DNA of 33,108 nt from Thermodesulfatator sp. (GTDB lineage Bacteria; Desulfobacterota; Thermodesulfobacteria; Thermodesulfobacteriales; Thermodesulfobacteriaceae), in the NCBI GenBank assembly GCA_027064165.1, contig JAMOQE010000062.1, forward strand, positions 1 to 33,108, read 5' to 3'. The translations under genes and the position numbers were made by a program. Positions 1-7,590 of this stretch are shown here, in pieces; within the stretch, counting starts at the first letter, position 1; the number at the start of each line of letters is the position of its first letter. The notes below the pieces were generated by a model. The model was given only the letters and a program-made list of their open reading frames with translations, did no database searches and was not told where the DNA came from.

Positions 1-32
1 AAAAATTTAAATTTCTCTGAAAGATTTGCTTT

Positions 33-659
33 TTATGGTTCCCATTTTGAAAAATTTTTCAAAATTTGAAGGCCTGGTTTTCCGCTTTTCTCTGGATGAA
101 ACTGAACTGCCACTAAGTTTTTGAAGGCCACTGCAGAGGCAAACTCAATGCCGTAAAAAGTGACACCGCAGATAATATCTTTATTCTCTGGCTCTGGATA
201 ATAGCTGTGTACAAAGTAAAATTCATAGTCTGGATCAAGCCCGGAAAAAACAGGGTGTTCCTTCTTCCATATCACTTTATTCCAACCCATGTGAGGAACT
301 TTCAGAGCTTCTCCATTCCAGACAAGGGGATCCGGGAAGCGTCTTACCTTGCCTTTAAGAAGCCCCAGAGTGGGGGTGCCGCCATCCTCCTCACTCCACT
401 CAAAAATAATCTGGGTGCCAAGACAGATGCCAAGGATAGGCACTTTTTTAAAAAAAGCTTCTTTTAAAAATTCATCCAGCCCATATTTTTTCAAGCTTTC
501 CATGGCACTCCGTGCTGCTCCTACTCCCGGAAAAATAATTCTTTCACACTTTGAGAGTTCTTCAGGATCTGAAGAAATAGTCCATTTTTCACCCAGGTAA
601 GAAAGTGCCCTTGCCACACTTGTAAGGTTTCCTGCCTCGTAATCAACTATCCCTATCAC
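33..659 (-). CDS. hisH: Imidazole glycerol phosphate synthase, glutamine amidotransferase subunit
   Basis: Class I glutamine amidotransferase that hydrolyses glutamine and passes ammonia to HisF, which makes imidazole glycerol phosphate and AICAR in histidine biosynthesis; it is cytosolic. The 208-aa length is normal for HisH. The nucleophile lies in GICLGTQ (Cys79), the His188/Glu190 pair is in QFHPEKSG, and the N-terminus IVDYEAGNL is typical. It starts with GTG at 659; an AGGAG lies 8 bases upstream, which supports this start. It is the last gene of the radical SAM-scpB-hisH unit, 65 bases after scpB. The partner hisF is not seen and would have to lie beyond the left edge or elsewhere. Identification is firm. 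Confidence 0.96.
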   Translation of the reverse strand: MIGIVDYEAGNLTSVARALSYLGEKWTISSDPEELSKCERIIFPGVGAARSAMESLKKYGLDEFLKEAFFKKVPILGICLGTQIIFEWSEEDGGTPTLGLLKGKVRRFPDPLVWNGEALKVPHMGWNKVIWKKEHPVFSGLDPDYEFYFVHSYYPEPENKDIICGVTFYGIEFASAVAFKNLVAVQFHPEKSGKPGLQILKNFSKWEP

Positions 660-724
660 TGAAACTTCTCCTCTTGCTTTTTATTTTCTCAAAAAGCTTA
701 CTCTAATTTCGCTTTTATTCAAGC

Positions 725-1264
725 TCAAGTTTCTGCAAGTTTTTTAAGTTCCTCAAGGGGAGGTAGATCTTTTAAAGAATTTAAGCCAAAGTACTCAAGA
801 AAAAATTGAGTTGTACCATACAAAAGTGGCCTTCCTGGAATGTCCTTCTTCCCCACTATTTTTATAAATCCCCTTTCTATCAAAGTCCTAATTGAACCAC
901 TTGGATCAACTCCTCCTCTTTTAGCAGCTATTTCAGCCCTGGTAATAGGTTGGAAATAAGCTATTATTGCAAGGGTTTCCAGAAGAGATTTCGTCCACTT
1001 AAATCCCTTCTTTGCCAAAAATTTCTTTAAATAGGGAGATACTTCCTCTACCGTTTCCATTCTAAAACCACCAGCTACTCTGTTTATCCTTATACCTCCC
1101 TGGGAATACTTCTCCTGCAAACTTTCAAAAATTTCTCTTGCCTCTTTAAGGCTTAAACCTTCACAAATTTTTGCCAGCTCTTCGGGTTTAACAGCCCTTC
1201 CAGCACAAAAGAGCATTGCTTCTGCTACTTTTGTGTAAAGCTCTTTATCCGGGTTATGCGACAT
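725..1264 (-). CDS. scpB: Segregation and condensation protein B
   Basis: Winged-helix kleisin-associated subunit of the SMC-ScpA-ScpB condensin, which compacts and segregates the chromosome. The 179-aa length and the tandem winged-helix layout fit the family. Recognisable segments are the N-terminal EAMLFCAGRAVKPEELA, the central LLETLAIIAYFQPITRAEI and the second-helix region RTLIERGFIKIVGKKDIPGRP followed by LYGTTQFFLEYFGL. The ATG at 1264 lies inside the 3' end of the radical SAM gene (11-base overlap), so translation is probably coupled. scpA, usually adjacent, is not in this window. The downstream neighbour hisH is functionally unrelated. Confidence 0.94.
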   Translation of the reverse strand: MSHNPDKELYTKVAEAMLFCAGRAVKPEELAKICEGLSLKEAREIFESLQEKYSQGGIRINRVAGGFRMETVEEVSPYLKKFLAKKGFKWTKSLLETLAIIAYFQPITRAEIAAKRGGVDPSGSIRTLIERGFIKIVGKKDIPGRPLLYGTTQFFLEYFGLNSLKDLPPLEELKKLAET

Positions 1265-2180
1265 AATAGGCTTTATCTTGATGAAAAACTGTTTTTATGC
1301 GACCCTGAGAGAGCAGTTTCTCTATCACACTGTTCATAAAATTTTTGGCTGAAGGAAAGGCTCTGGCAAGTTCATCTGCAGGTGCAGGCCTTCTTTTTAA
1401 ATACTCAATTATTCTGGGTATAAGTTCTTCCTCGGAAAGCTCTGAATCTTCCTGAGGCACTGCAGAAGATGAGACAATCACCTCTGCAGGCACTTCCAGA
1501 CTTTCTGCCACTTTTTGCAGAAAAGAAAAACTTACTGGCCCCACCCCTTTTTCTGCTGGAGGCCTTACCACAGTATTGAGCTGCACCTTATGAGGATTAA
1601 TATAAATCAATGTTTTGTTTAAAACTTCTATATCCTCTTCAGAGTCATTCACTCCTTTTACAAAAAGCACCTCCAGAAGAAGCTTGCCCTGCATTTTCTC
1701 CCTGAGAAGCTTCAACCCTTCCACAATTTTATTTAAAGGCACCCCGGGATGAGGCCGGTTCACTTTAATAAAACTCTCTTTACGGACAGAATCAAGGGAT
1801 GCAAGCACAAAATCCACTTTCTCAAGGGCCTTTCTCACCGAAGAAAGCCATACAAAAGAGCTATTTGTTAACACTGCAATTGGCTTTTGTATTATCTTTC
1901 TGGCCTCGCTCACCACCTTTTCAAAATAGATATTCAAGGTAGGCTCTCCGCTTCCACTGAAAGTCAGTACATCAAAGCTTCTTTCCATTTCTGCTGCTTC
2001 TTTAAGTGCTTTCTTTATTTTGTCCCAGCTCACATAGGCAGCCCTTTCCACAGTAAGAAAAGTTGTCCTTCCTACCTCGCAGTAAATACAATTCATACTG
2101 CAAATTTTATAAGGCACGAGATCAAAACCCAGTGATCTCCCAAGTCTTCTTGAAAATACTGGACCAAAAAGGAGAGACAT
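1254..2180 (-). CDS. Radical SAM protein with C-terminal winged-helix domain
   Basis: Radical SAM enzyme of 308 aa. The cluster ligands CxxxCxxC are Cys27, Cys31 and Cys34 (ICSMNCIYCEVG), followed by the SAM-binding GSGEPTLN motif. The first ~230 residues resemble the COG0731-type 'Fe-S oxidoreductase' group, which also contains wyosine-type enzymes, but the substrate cannot be assigned. The last ~60 residues (from about 245) have the look of a winged helix: LIPRIIEYLKRRPAPADELA followed by a hydrophobic helix and a beta wing ending in KAYYVA. ATG at 2180 has no Shine-Dalgarno sequence; a TGGTATAAT element ends six bases before it, so the mRNA may be leaderless. It overlaps scpB by 11 bases. 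Confidence 0.85.
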   Translation of the reverse strand: MSLLFGPVFSRRLGRSLGFDLVPYKICSMNCIYCEVGRTTFLTVERAAYVSWDKIKKALKEAAEMERSFDVLTFSGSGEPTLNIYFEKVVSEARKIIQKPIAVLTNSSFVWLSSVRKALEKVDFVLASLDSVRKESFIKVNRPHPGVPLNKIVEGLKLLREKMQGKLLLEVLFVKGVNDSEEDIEVLNKTLIYINPHKVQLNTVVRPPAEKGVGPVSFSFLQKVAESLEVPAEVIVSSSAVPQEDSELSEEELIPRIIEYLKRRPAPADELARAFPSAKNFMNSVIEKLLSQGRIKTVFHQDKAYYVA

Positions 2181-2186
2181 GGTTAA

Positions 2187-2195
2187 ATTATACCA
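2187..2195 (-). promoter_or_regulatory. Extended -10 promoter of the radical SAM-scpB-hisH unit
   Basis: The minus strand reads TGGTATAAT, a perfect extended -10 (TGn plus TATAAT). The hexamer ends at 2187 and the ATG begins at 2180, so transcription would start on or next to the initiation codon. No convincing -35 is seen; a T-run occupies that place. Confidence 0.6.
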
Positions 2196-2199
2196 CTTC

Positions 2200-2227
2200 T
2201 TGAAATGAAAAAAAAGTGAAGTATTTT
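2200..2227 (+). promoter_or_regulatory. Possible promoter of the CDP-alcohol phosphatidyltransferase gene
   Basis: TTGAAA at 2200-2205 and TATTTT at 2222-2227 are separated by 16 bases and stand 24 bases before the ATG at 2252. The match is moderate in an AT-rich stretch, so this is tentative. Confidence 0.35.
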
Positions 2228-2251
2228 TTAAATTTGAAAAAAGGATGAAAA

Positions 2252-3124
2252 ATGCTTTTATCAGCTAAGTTCAAAGTAACTCCTAACAGGCTTACTTTAT
2301 TAAGAATCCTTTTGCTTCCTCTGCCCTGTGCCCTCCTTTTTCTGGAATCCTGTTCTGCCAAAATTGCTGCACTTGGGCTTGGCTCTCTTCTTGGAATTAC
2401 TGATTATCTTGATGGAGTTCTGGCAAGGAGAGCAAGAAAAATTTCACCTATAGGCACCCTGCTTGATCCTGTGGCAGATAAAATATTTATCACTGCTGTA
2501 TATTTTACCCTAGTCTATCTTCATTACTTTTCTTTTCTTCCTGTAGCACTTATCCTTAGCCGGGAAGTAATTGTCTCTTATTTAAGAAGCTGGTTCCCGG
2601 AAGAAACCCGGGTAATTACTATAACCAAGTTAAAAACCACCTTTCAAATGTTAATTGCTGGCATATCAGTGGTAATAAAAACTTATCTTCCTTATTATTC
2701 CTGGATCATTGACTACTTTTTGTGGTTTTTAGCATTTTTTTCTTTTTTCAGTGCTGCTCCTTACTTTTATAGAGTGGGCAGACATTTAAAAAAAATGAAA
2801 GACTCTTTCACCCGGTTTTTTTATTCTTCTTTTTCCATTTTTTATCCCCTTATTCTTATACTCACTTTCCCTTTTACAGGAAAGCTCTTCTGGATAAACA
2901 TTCTTGCTCTTTCTTTTTATTTCTTTAGAAAAGGTCTTGCCAGAAGCTCTCCTAAATTTGCCCAAAAAGAATCTTTACTTATTTTCTTTGTGCTTTCTGG
3001 AATACTTTTAGAGTATATATTATTCAAAAAATTGGAATTTTCTCTATGGGGAGTTCTCACATTTAGTCTGTTCAGAGACGGAATAAAAAGCTTTGAAATT
3101 ATGTGGAATATTTTAAAGCTTTAA
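2252..3124 (+). CDS. CDP-alcohol phosphatidyltransferase (PgsA-like) with extra C-terminal membrane region
   Basis: Integral membrane enzyme that transfers a phosphatidyl group from CDP-diacylglycerol to an alcohol; glycerol-3-phosphate (PgsA activity) is the likeliest acceptor. The family signature is complete: Asp51, Asp54-Gly55, Ala58-Arg59, Gly68, Asp72 and Asp76, inside [13 protein letters not shown] and [11 protein letters not shown]. Bacterial PgsA is usually about 180-200 aa; this protein has 290. Residues from about 185 onward add several hydrophobic segments (for example [12 protein letters not shown] and [17 protein letters not shown]) not expected in the family. ATG at 2252 follows AAGGA with a 6-base spacer. 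Its 3' end overlaps the convergent rpe by 26 bases. The acceptor alcohol is not proven by sequence. Confidence 0.85.
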   Translation: MLLSAKFKVTPNRLTLLRILLLPLPCALLFLESCSAKIAALGLGSLLGITDYLDGVLARRARKISPIGTLLDPVADKIFITAVYFTLVYLHYFSFLPVALILSREVIVSYLRSWFPEETRVITITKLKTTFQMLIAGISVVIKTYLPYYSWIIDYFLWFLAFFSFFSAAPYFYRVGRHLKKMKDSFTRFFYSSFSIFYPLILILTFPFTGKLFWINILALSFYFFRKGLARSSPKFAQKESLLIFFVLSGILLEYILFKKLEFSLWGVLTFSLFRDGIKSFEIMWNILKL

Positions 3125-3761
3125 TAGCCTTAACATAATCCGCTTTACCAAACACAGCTGAACCTGCTACCAGAACATGTGCACCTGCCTTTATAACAGA
3201 GGGAGCTGTCTCTCTATTAATACCTCCATCCACCTCTATAAGACAATCAGGGTTTCTGTCCTCTATCCACCCTTTTAACTTTTTAATTTTGGGAAGGCAC
3301 AAAGGAATAAACTTTTGCCCACCGAAACCAGGATTTACTGTCATAACAAGCACAAAGTCAAGCTCCTCAATAAGATACTCCACCACCTCTGGAGGAGTAT
3401 GGGGATTTAAAGCAACGCCTGCCTTTTTCCCGAGCTCTTTTATCCTGTGCACCACCCGGTGAAGGTGGGGGCAGGCTTCTGCATGCACAGAAATCCAATC
3501 TGCCCCTGCCCTGGCAAACTCCTCAATATACTTCTCAGGTTCTAATATCATAAGATGTACATCAAAAATAAGCTTGCTTTTAGGTCTTAAGGCAGAAACA
3601 ACCAAAGGGCCAAAGGTTATGTTTGGTACAAATCTACCATCCATTACATCAAGGTGAAGGACATCAGCCCCTGCCTCTTCTACTGCCTTTACCTCTTCTC
3701 CAAGCTTTGAAAAATCAGCAGAAAGAAGAGAAGGCGCTATAAGGAGTTTATTCCTCTTCAC
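3099..3761 (-). CDS. rpe: Ribulose-phosphate 3-epimerase
   Basis: TIM-barrel metal-dependent enzyme interconverting D-ribulose 5-phosphate and D-xylulose 5-phosphate in the pentose phosphate pathway. The 220-aa length is standard. Characteristic pieces in order are [54 protein letters not shown] and IEVDGGIN, which carry the metal-binding His and Asp residues and the phosphate loop (VAGSAVFG). The ATG at 3761 lies 14 bases inside the end of the upstream 132-aa gene, so the two are probably translated together. The 3' end overlaps the convergent phosphatidyltransferase gene. Confidence 0.97.
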   Translation of the reverse strand: MKRNKLLIAPSLLSADFSKLGEEVKAVEEAGADVLHLDVMDGRFVPNITFGPLVVSALRPKSKLIFDVHLMILEPEKYIEEFARAGADWISVHAEACPHLHRVVHRIKELGKKAGVALNPHTPPEVVEYLIEELDFVLVMTVNPGFGGQKFIPLCLPKIKKLKGWIEDRNPDCLIEVDGGINRETAPSVIKAGAHVLVAGSAVFGKADYVKAIKALKYST

Positions 3762-4146
3762 GACCTCTCTCCTTCCGCAGAGGAAAAGGCACTATTTTGC
3801 CTGAACTTTTTAAGTCTTTTTTTAGCTCTTCTTTTCTTAATACCCCTCCTGAAAATGCGTGAGGCACAAAGGCTTTATAAGTATTCAAAAGGTTTTCAGG
3901 GATCTCCAGAGTATACCACAAAATTTGAGCTCTCTGCACAGTAAAATATGGTATGCCAAGTAGCACCGGGAAAAGTCCTTTTTGCTCTGAAGCTACAAGA
4001 GCAGGCCACTCCACATCAAAAAAGTCCTTTTTTTCAAGCACAAATTTCAAAGTCTCAAACACAGGGTTAAAACACACCAGTCCAAGAAAAAGACCTGTGG
4101 GAAGCTGAAAAAGAACCGGTTGTCTAACCACCTTTTGCTGGCTCAT
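3748..4146 (-). CDS. Hypothetical protein, 132 aa, upstream of rpe
   Basis: I do not recognise this protein. It has 132 residues, no signal peptide or clear membrane helix, and a beta-rich aromatic first half ([20 protein letters not shown], then [20 protein letters not shown]), followed by a charged tail rich in Lys, Arg and Glu. There are no Cys clusters or nucleotide-binding loops. It overlaps rpe by 14 bases, so co-translation is likely. The ATG at 4146 has no Shine-Dalgarno sequence, and a good promoter ends only ten bases upstream, implying a very short or absent leader. That the ORF is real is supported by the promoter and the coupling, not by recognised homology. Confidence 0.6.
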   Translation of the reverse strand: MSQQKVVRQPVLFQLPTGLFLGLVCFNPVFETLKFVLEKKDFFDVEWPALVASEQKGLFPVLLGIPYFTVQRAQILWYTLEIPENLLNTYKAFVPHAFSGGVLRKEELKKDLKSSGKIVPFPLRKERGREEE

Positions 4147-4156
4147 AGCACATGCA

Positions 4157-4185
4157 ATTTTAACCCAATTCTAAAGCTTTGACAA
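4157..4185 (-). promoter_or_regulatory. Promoter of the 132-aa gene and rpe
   Basis: The minus strand carries TTGTCA (4185-4180), a 17-base spacer and TAAAAT (4162-4157). The start codon at 4146 is ten bases after the -10, leaving a leader of only about four bases. The -35 overlaps a TTGACA in the opposite direction. Confidence 0.55.
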
Positions 4186-4197
4186 CAAAGATTTTGC

Positions 4198-4225
4198 TTG
4201 AAAAAATTTTTTATGCTTATATTGT
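4198..4225 (+). promoter_or_regulatory. Possible promoter of the glycosyltransferase-recG unit
   Basis: TTGAAA at 4198-4203 and TATTGT at 4220-4225 are 16 bases apart, upstream of the ATG at 4244. An alternative reading is TTGCTT (4194-4199) with TATATT (4218-4223), 18 bases apart. A promoter is expected here because the flanking genes diverge, but the exact hexamers are uncertain. Confidence 0.4.
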
Positions 4226-4243
4226 ATTTTGGAGAGTAAAAAA

Positions 4244-5119
4244 ATGCCGCTTGTAAGTGTAATAATACCCACCTATAACAGGGTTTACATTCTTCATAAA
4301 GCCATAGAGAGCGTGCTCTCTCAGACTTTTAAGGATATTGAGCTTATTGTAATTGACGATGCCTCAACAGATGGCACTTCAGAGCTTGTAAAGAGTTATG
4401 CTAAAAAAAGTAAAATTCCTGTCATTTATTGGAAAAACAAAAAAAGACTCGGGCCTGCAGCTTCAAGAAACAAAGGAATAAAACTTGCCAAGGGGAGATT
4501 TATAGCCTTCCTTGACAGTGACGACTGGTTTCTCCCTGAAAAGCTTGAAAAACAGGTGAAATTTTTCCAGCAAAATCTTTCGTATTACCTGGTTCAAACA
4601 GAGGAGAGGTGGTATAAGCAGGGAAAAAGGATTTTCCCAAAAAGAATCCACCGCAAGGCAAAGGGCTATTTTTTTCACAGGGCAGTGAGGCTTTGTGTGG
4701 TATCCATGTCCACTGTGATGATAAAGAGGGAGCTTTTTAAAGAGGTTGGACTTTTTGATCCCACCTTTCCTGTGTGTGAAGATTACGAATTCTGGCTAAG
4801 GGTGTCCCTAAAATTTCCAGTAGGGCTGATTGAAGAAGAGCTTGTGGAAAAAGACGGAGGAAGGCCTGATCAACTCTCAGCCACAAAAGGGCTTGACTAT
4901 TACCGCACCCTGGCACTTATAAAAATTTTTAAAAATTGTTTTTCTGAGCTCACTCCTGAGCAGAAACTTCTCCTTTATAGAGAGGCCTGCAGAAAATTTA
5001 GGATTTTTTTCAAAGGTGCCCTTAAGTATGGTAATCTTGCCAAGGCCTTTGAACTTAAAAAAATTTTTGAAGAAACCTTTTCTCATTCAATACTTTCACC
5101 AGAAAAGGAGCTCTTGTAA
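4244..5119 (+). CDS. Family 2 glycosyltransferase
   Basis: Cytosolic GT-A fold enzyme that moves a sugar from a nucleotide-sugar donor to an unknown acceptor, perhaps in surface polysaccharide or lipopolysaccharide synthesis. The N-terminus VSVIIPTYNR, the IDDASTDGT segment, the metal-binding DSDD in AFLDSDDWF and the acceptor-side CEDYEFWLRVS are all classical GT2 motifs. I use ATG 4244 (291 aa) instead of TTG 4229, because GGAG at 4231-4234 sits nine bases before 4244 and lies inside the longer reading. The stop codon overlaps the recG ATG (TAATG), so the two are coupled. No other polysaccharide genes are nearby, so its pathway is open. Confidence 0.88.
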   Translation: MPLVSVIIPTYNRVYILHKAIESVLSQTFKDIELIVIDDASTDGTSELVKSYAKKSKIPVIYWKNKKRLGPAASRNKGIKLAKGRFIAFLDSDDWFLPEKLEKQVKFFQQNLSYYLVQTEERWYKQGKRIFPKRIHRKAKGYFFHRAVRLCVVSMSTVMIKRELFKEVGLFDPTFPVCEDYEFWLRVSLKFPVGLIEEELVEKDGGRPDQLSATKGLDYYRTLALIKIFKNCFSELTPEQKLLLYREACRKFRIFFKGALKYGNLAKAFELKKIFEETFSHSILSPEKELL

Positions 5120-7527
5120 TGGTGGCAGAAGAGAAACTTACATGGCTTAATACATTCGTTAAACCCCTTTATTCAGTTTCTAAGAACTTCTCTCTGCTTT
5201 CCAAGACAAAAGGACTTGAGCTCACTTTAAAAAAAATTCTTGAAAAAGCTCCTCCTGAAATTGACAAAAACTCCAAAGAAAAACTTTATTCCCTGATAAA
5301 TGGCCTTGATAAACTTCCCCTTGAAGAAAAAAAGGAAAGAATAAAAGCTCTCCTCAACCTGTGCGAATCTTTAAACTTGGAAGAATCTTCTTTTTTTTCT
5401 CCTCCGAATAGGAATGAATTTATAAAAAACAAAGAAATCCTGAAACTTCCTGTGGAAACTGTGAAGGGCATAGGCAAAAAGAGGGCAAAAATATTTGCCA
5501 GAAAAGGCATTAATACCATAGAAGAGCTTCTTTTTTTCTTTCCTAAAGATTACGAAGATAGAAGAAGTATCACTCCCATTGCCTATCTCAGAGAGGGAAT
5601 TACTGCAGTGGTTAAGGGAGAAATTCTTGAAAGCAAGCCTGTTTTCTATTCCAGAAAAAAAGTCTTTGAAGCCCTGATTACTGATGGCACTGGCAATTTA
5701 GTTTTAAAATGGTTTCACTTTAAAGAAAAACTCTGGAGGTCCATGTATTTCCCTGGGAAAGAGATTTGCGTGATTGGAGAAGTATCCCGATTCGGCAGGC
5801 AGCTTGAGATGATTCATCCAGAAGTAATAGACCCTGAGAAGGCAAAAGAGAGCGGGGAAATAGGAAGAATTGTGCCTGTCTATCCCTCAGTAGAAGGCAT
5901 AAAACAAAAGGCATTGCGAGGGATAATAAAAGAAGTAGTTGAAAAGTATGCGGAGTGTGCAGAGACTTATCTTCCAGAAAAATTACTTCGCAAAAGAAAG
6001 CTCTTGCCTCTAAGTAAGGCCCTTAAAGAAATTCACCTCCCCTCAGACACTGTGAAATTGAAAGAAATGAAAGAGCAAGCCTCTGTCTTTCACAAGAGCA
6101 TTGCCTATGATGAGTTTTTTTTTCTTGAGCTTGCAATGGCATTGAGAAAAGGCAAAACAAAAAAAGAGGCAGGAATTTGTTTTAAACTCCCTTCTCGGCT
6201 TGTGGAAGAATTTTTAAAAAGACTTCCTTTTGAGCTTACAGACGCACAAAAAAAGGTGGTGGAAGAGATAAAAAGAGATATGGCAAAGCCCATTCCTATG
6301 AACAGGCTTATTCAGGGAGATGTGGGAAGTGGAAAGACAGTGGTGGCTTTTATTGCAGCTCTTATTGCCATTAACAATGGCTATCAGGTAGCTCTTATGG
6401 CACCTACAGAAATCCTTGCCCAGCAGCACTATCAAAATTTCAGAAACTATGCCCAGCTTATGAACATCCACACAGCCCTGCTCACTGGAAGCACCACCCC
6501 TGCAAGGAGAAGGGAAATATATCATGGCCTTAAGGCAGGATATATAAATTTTGTAATAGGCACCCATGCCCTGTTTCAGGAAAGTGTGGAATTTAAAAGG
6601 CTGGGGCTTGTAATCATAGATGAGCAGCACAGATTTGGGGTCCTCCAAAAGGCAGCTCTAAGGGAAAAGGCAAAAGGAGTGATTCCTGATACACTGGTTA
6701 TGACAGCAACTCCCATACCCCGCACACTTGCCCTCACTATCTACGGAGACCTTGATGTTTCCATCATAAATGAAATGCCAAAAGGCAGAAAGCCTGTTAA
6801 AACTGAGCTTTTCTGGGAAAAAAATAAGCACAAAGCCTATCAAAAAGTGAAAGAGGAGCTGGAAAAAGGGCATCAGGCTTATGTAATCCTTCCCCTGGTT
6901 GAGGAGTCAGAAAAAATGGATCTGCTTTCAGTAAAAACTTACGGAGAATACCTGCAGAAAGAGGTATTTCCTGATTATCAGGTGGGAATACTTCACGGCA
7001 AGCTCTCTTCTTCTGAAAAAGAAACCATTATGAGAAAATTCAAGCAGGGGGAAATACATGTGCTTGTTTCTACAACTGTTGTGGAGGTAGGAGTGGATGT
7101 ACCAAATGCCACGGTAATGGTAATTGAGCACGCAGAAAGATTTGGCTTATCTCAAATTCATCAGCTAAGAGGAAGAGTGGGAAGAAGTGAGCTTCAGTCC
7201 TATTGCTTTCTCATTGCTTACAAAGTATCTCCCCAGAGTGAAGCTTACAAGAGGCTTAAAATCCTTTGTGAAACCACAGACGGTTTTCGTATTGCAGAAG
7301 AGGATTTAAAGCTGAGAGGCCCCGGTGAGTTTCTTGGTACAAAGCAATCAGGCTTTTTTGAATTTAAAAAGGCGGACATGGTAAGAGACTATCAAATACT
7401 TCTCTGGGCAAGGGAGGATGCCTTTGCAATAATAAAGGAAGATCCCGAGCTGAAAAAATATTACTGGCTAAAAGACGAACTCTGGCGAAGATGGGAAGAA
7501 AGACTAAAACTCTCAGAAGTGGCTTAA
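5119..7527 (+). CDS. recG: ATP-dependent DNA helicase RecG
   Basis: Superfamily 2 double-strand DNA translocase that reverses stalled replication forks and processes recombination intermediates. At 802 aa it is about 110 residues longer than the E. coli protein; the surplus is an N-terminal, mostly helical region (residues 1 to about 110), as also seen in Thermotoga-type RecG. It is followed by the wedge/OB domain (VKGIGKKRAKIF, then AVVKGEILESK), the Walker A loop GDVGSGKT (400-407), the DEQH box (501-504), TATPIPRTLAL and the helicase C-terminal motifs VVEVGVDVPNA and QLRGRVGRS. The start is ATG 5119 with GGAG at 5107-5110, overlapping the glycosyltransferase stop by one base. Confidence 0.97.
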   Translation: MVAEEKLTWLNTFVKPLYSVSKNFSLLSKTKGLELTLKKILEKAPPEIDKNSKEKLYSLINGLDKLPLEEKKERIKALLNLCESLNLEESSFFSPPNRNEFIKNKEILKLPVETVKGIGKKRAKIFARKGINTIEELLFFFPKDYEDRRSITPIAYLREGITAVVKGEILESKPVFYSRKKVFEALITDGTGNLVLKWFHFKEKLWRSMYFPGKEICVIGEVSRFGRQLEMIHPEVIDPEKAKESGEIGRIVPVYPSVEGIKQKALRGIIKEVVEKYAECAETYLPEKLLRKRKLLPLSKALKEIHLPSDTVKLKEMKEQASVFHKSIAYDEFFFLELAMALRKGKTKKEAGICFKLPSRLVEEFLKRLPFELTDAQKKVVEEIKRDMAKPIPMNRLIQGDVGSGKTVVAFIAALIAINNGYQVALMAPTEILAQQHYQNFRNYAQLMNIHTALLTGSTTPARRREIYHGLKAGYINFVIGTHALFQESVEFKRLGLVIIDEQHRFGVLQKAALREKAKGVIPDTLVMTATPIPRTLALTIYGDLDVSIINEMPKGRKPVKTELFWEKNKHKAYQKVKEELEKGHQAYVILPLVEESEKMDLLSVKTYGEYLQKEVFPDYQVGILHGKLSSSEKETIMRKFKQGEIHVLVSTTVVEVGVDVPNATVMVIEHAERFGLSQIHQLRGRVGRSELQSYCFLIAYKVSPQSEAYKRLKILCETTDGFRIAEEDLKLRGPGEFLGTKQSGFFEFKKADMVRDYQILLWAREDAFAIIKEDPELKKYYWLKDELWRRWEERLKLSEVA

Positions 7528-7537
7528 CTCTCCTGCC

Positions 7538-7566
7538 TTGATTTTTTAAAATTGACAAGGTAATAT
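7538..7566 (+). promoter_or_regulatory. Possible promoter upstream of the archaeal-type ATPase
   Basis: TTGATT at 7538-7543 and TAATAT at 7561-7566 are 17 bases apart in the 63-base gap after recG. A strong ribosome binding site (AGGAGG, 7577-7582) follows. No terminator is visible after recG, so this may add to read-through. Confidence 0.45.
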
Positions 7567-7590
7567 AAAACAAATTAGGAGGATAAAACT

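Noticed and set aside
1-32. Start of another gene (for example hisF) at the left edge
   Set aside because: Only 32 AT-rich bases are available after the hisH stop, and no start codon with a ribosome site can be judged.
4229-4243. TTG 4229 as the start of the glycosyltransferase
   Set aside because: The ribosome site GGAG (4231-4234) lies inside this extension and is properly placed for ATG 4244.
7552-7557. TTGACA after recG as a -35 box
   Set aside because: No -10-like hexamer stands 15-19 bases downstream; TTGATT at 7538 with TAATAT fits better.
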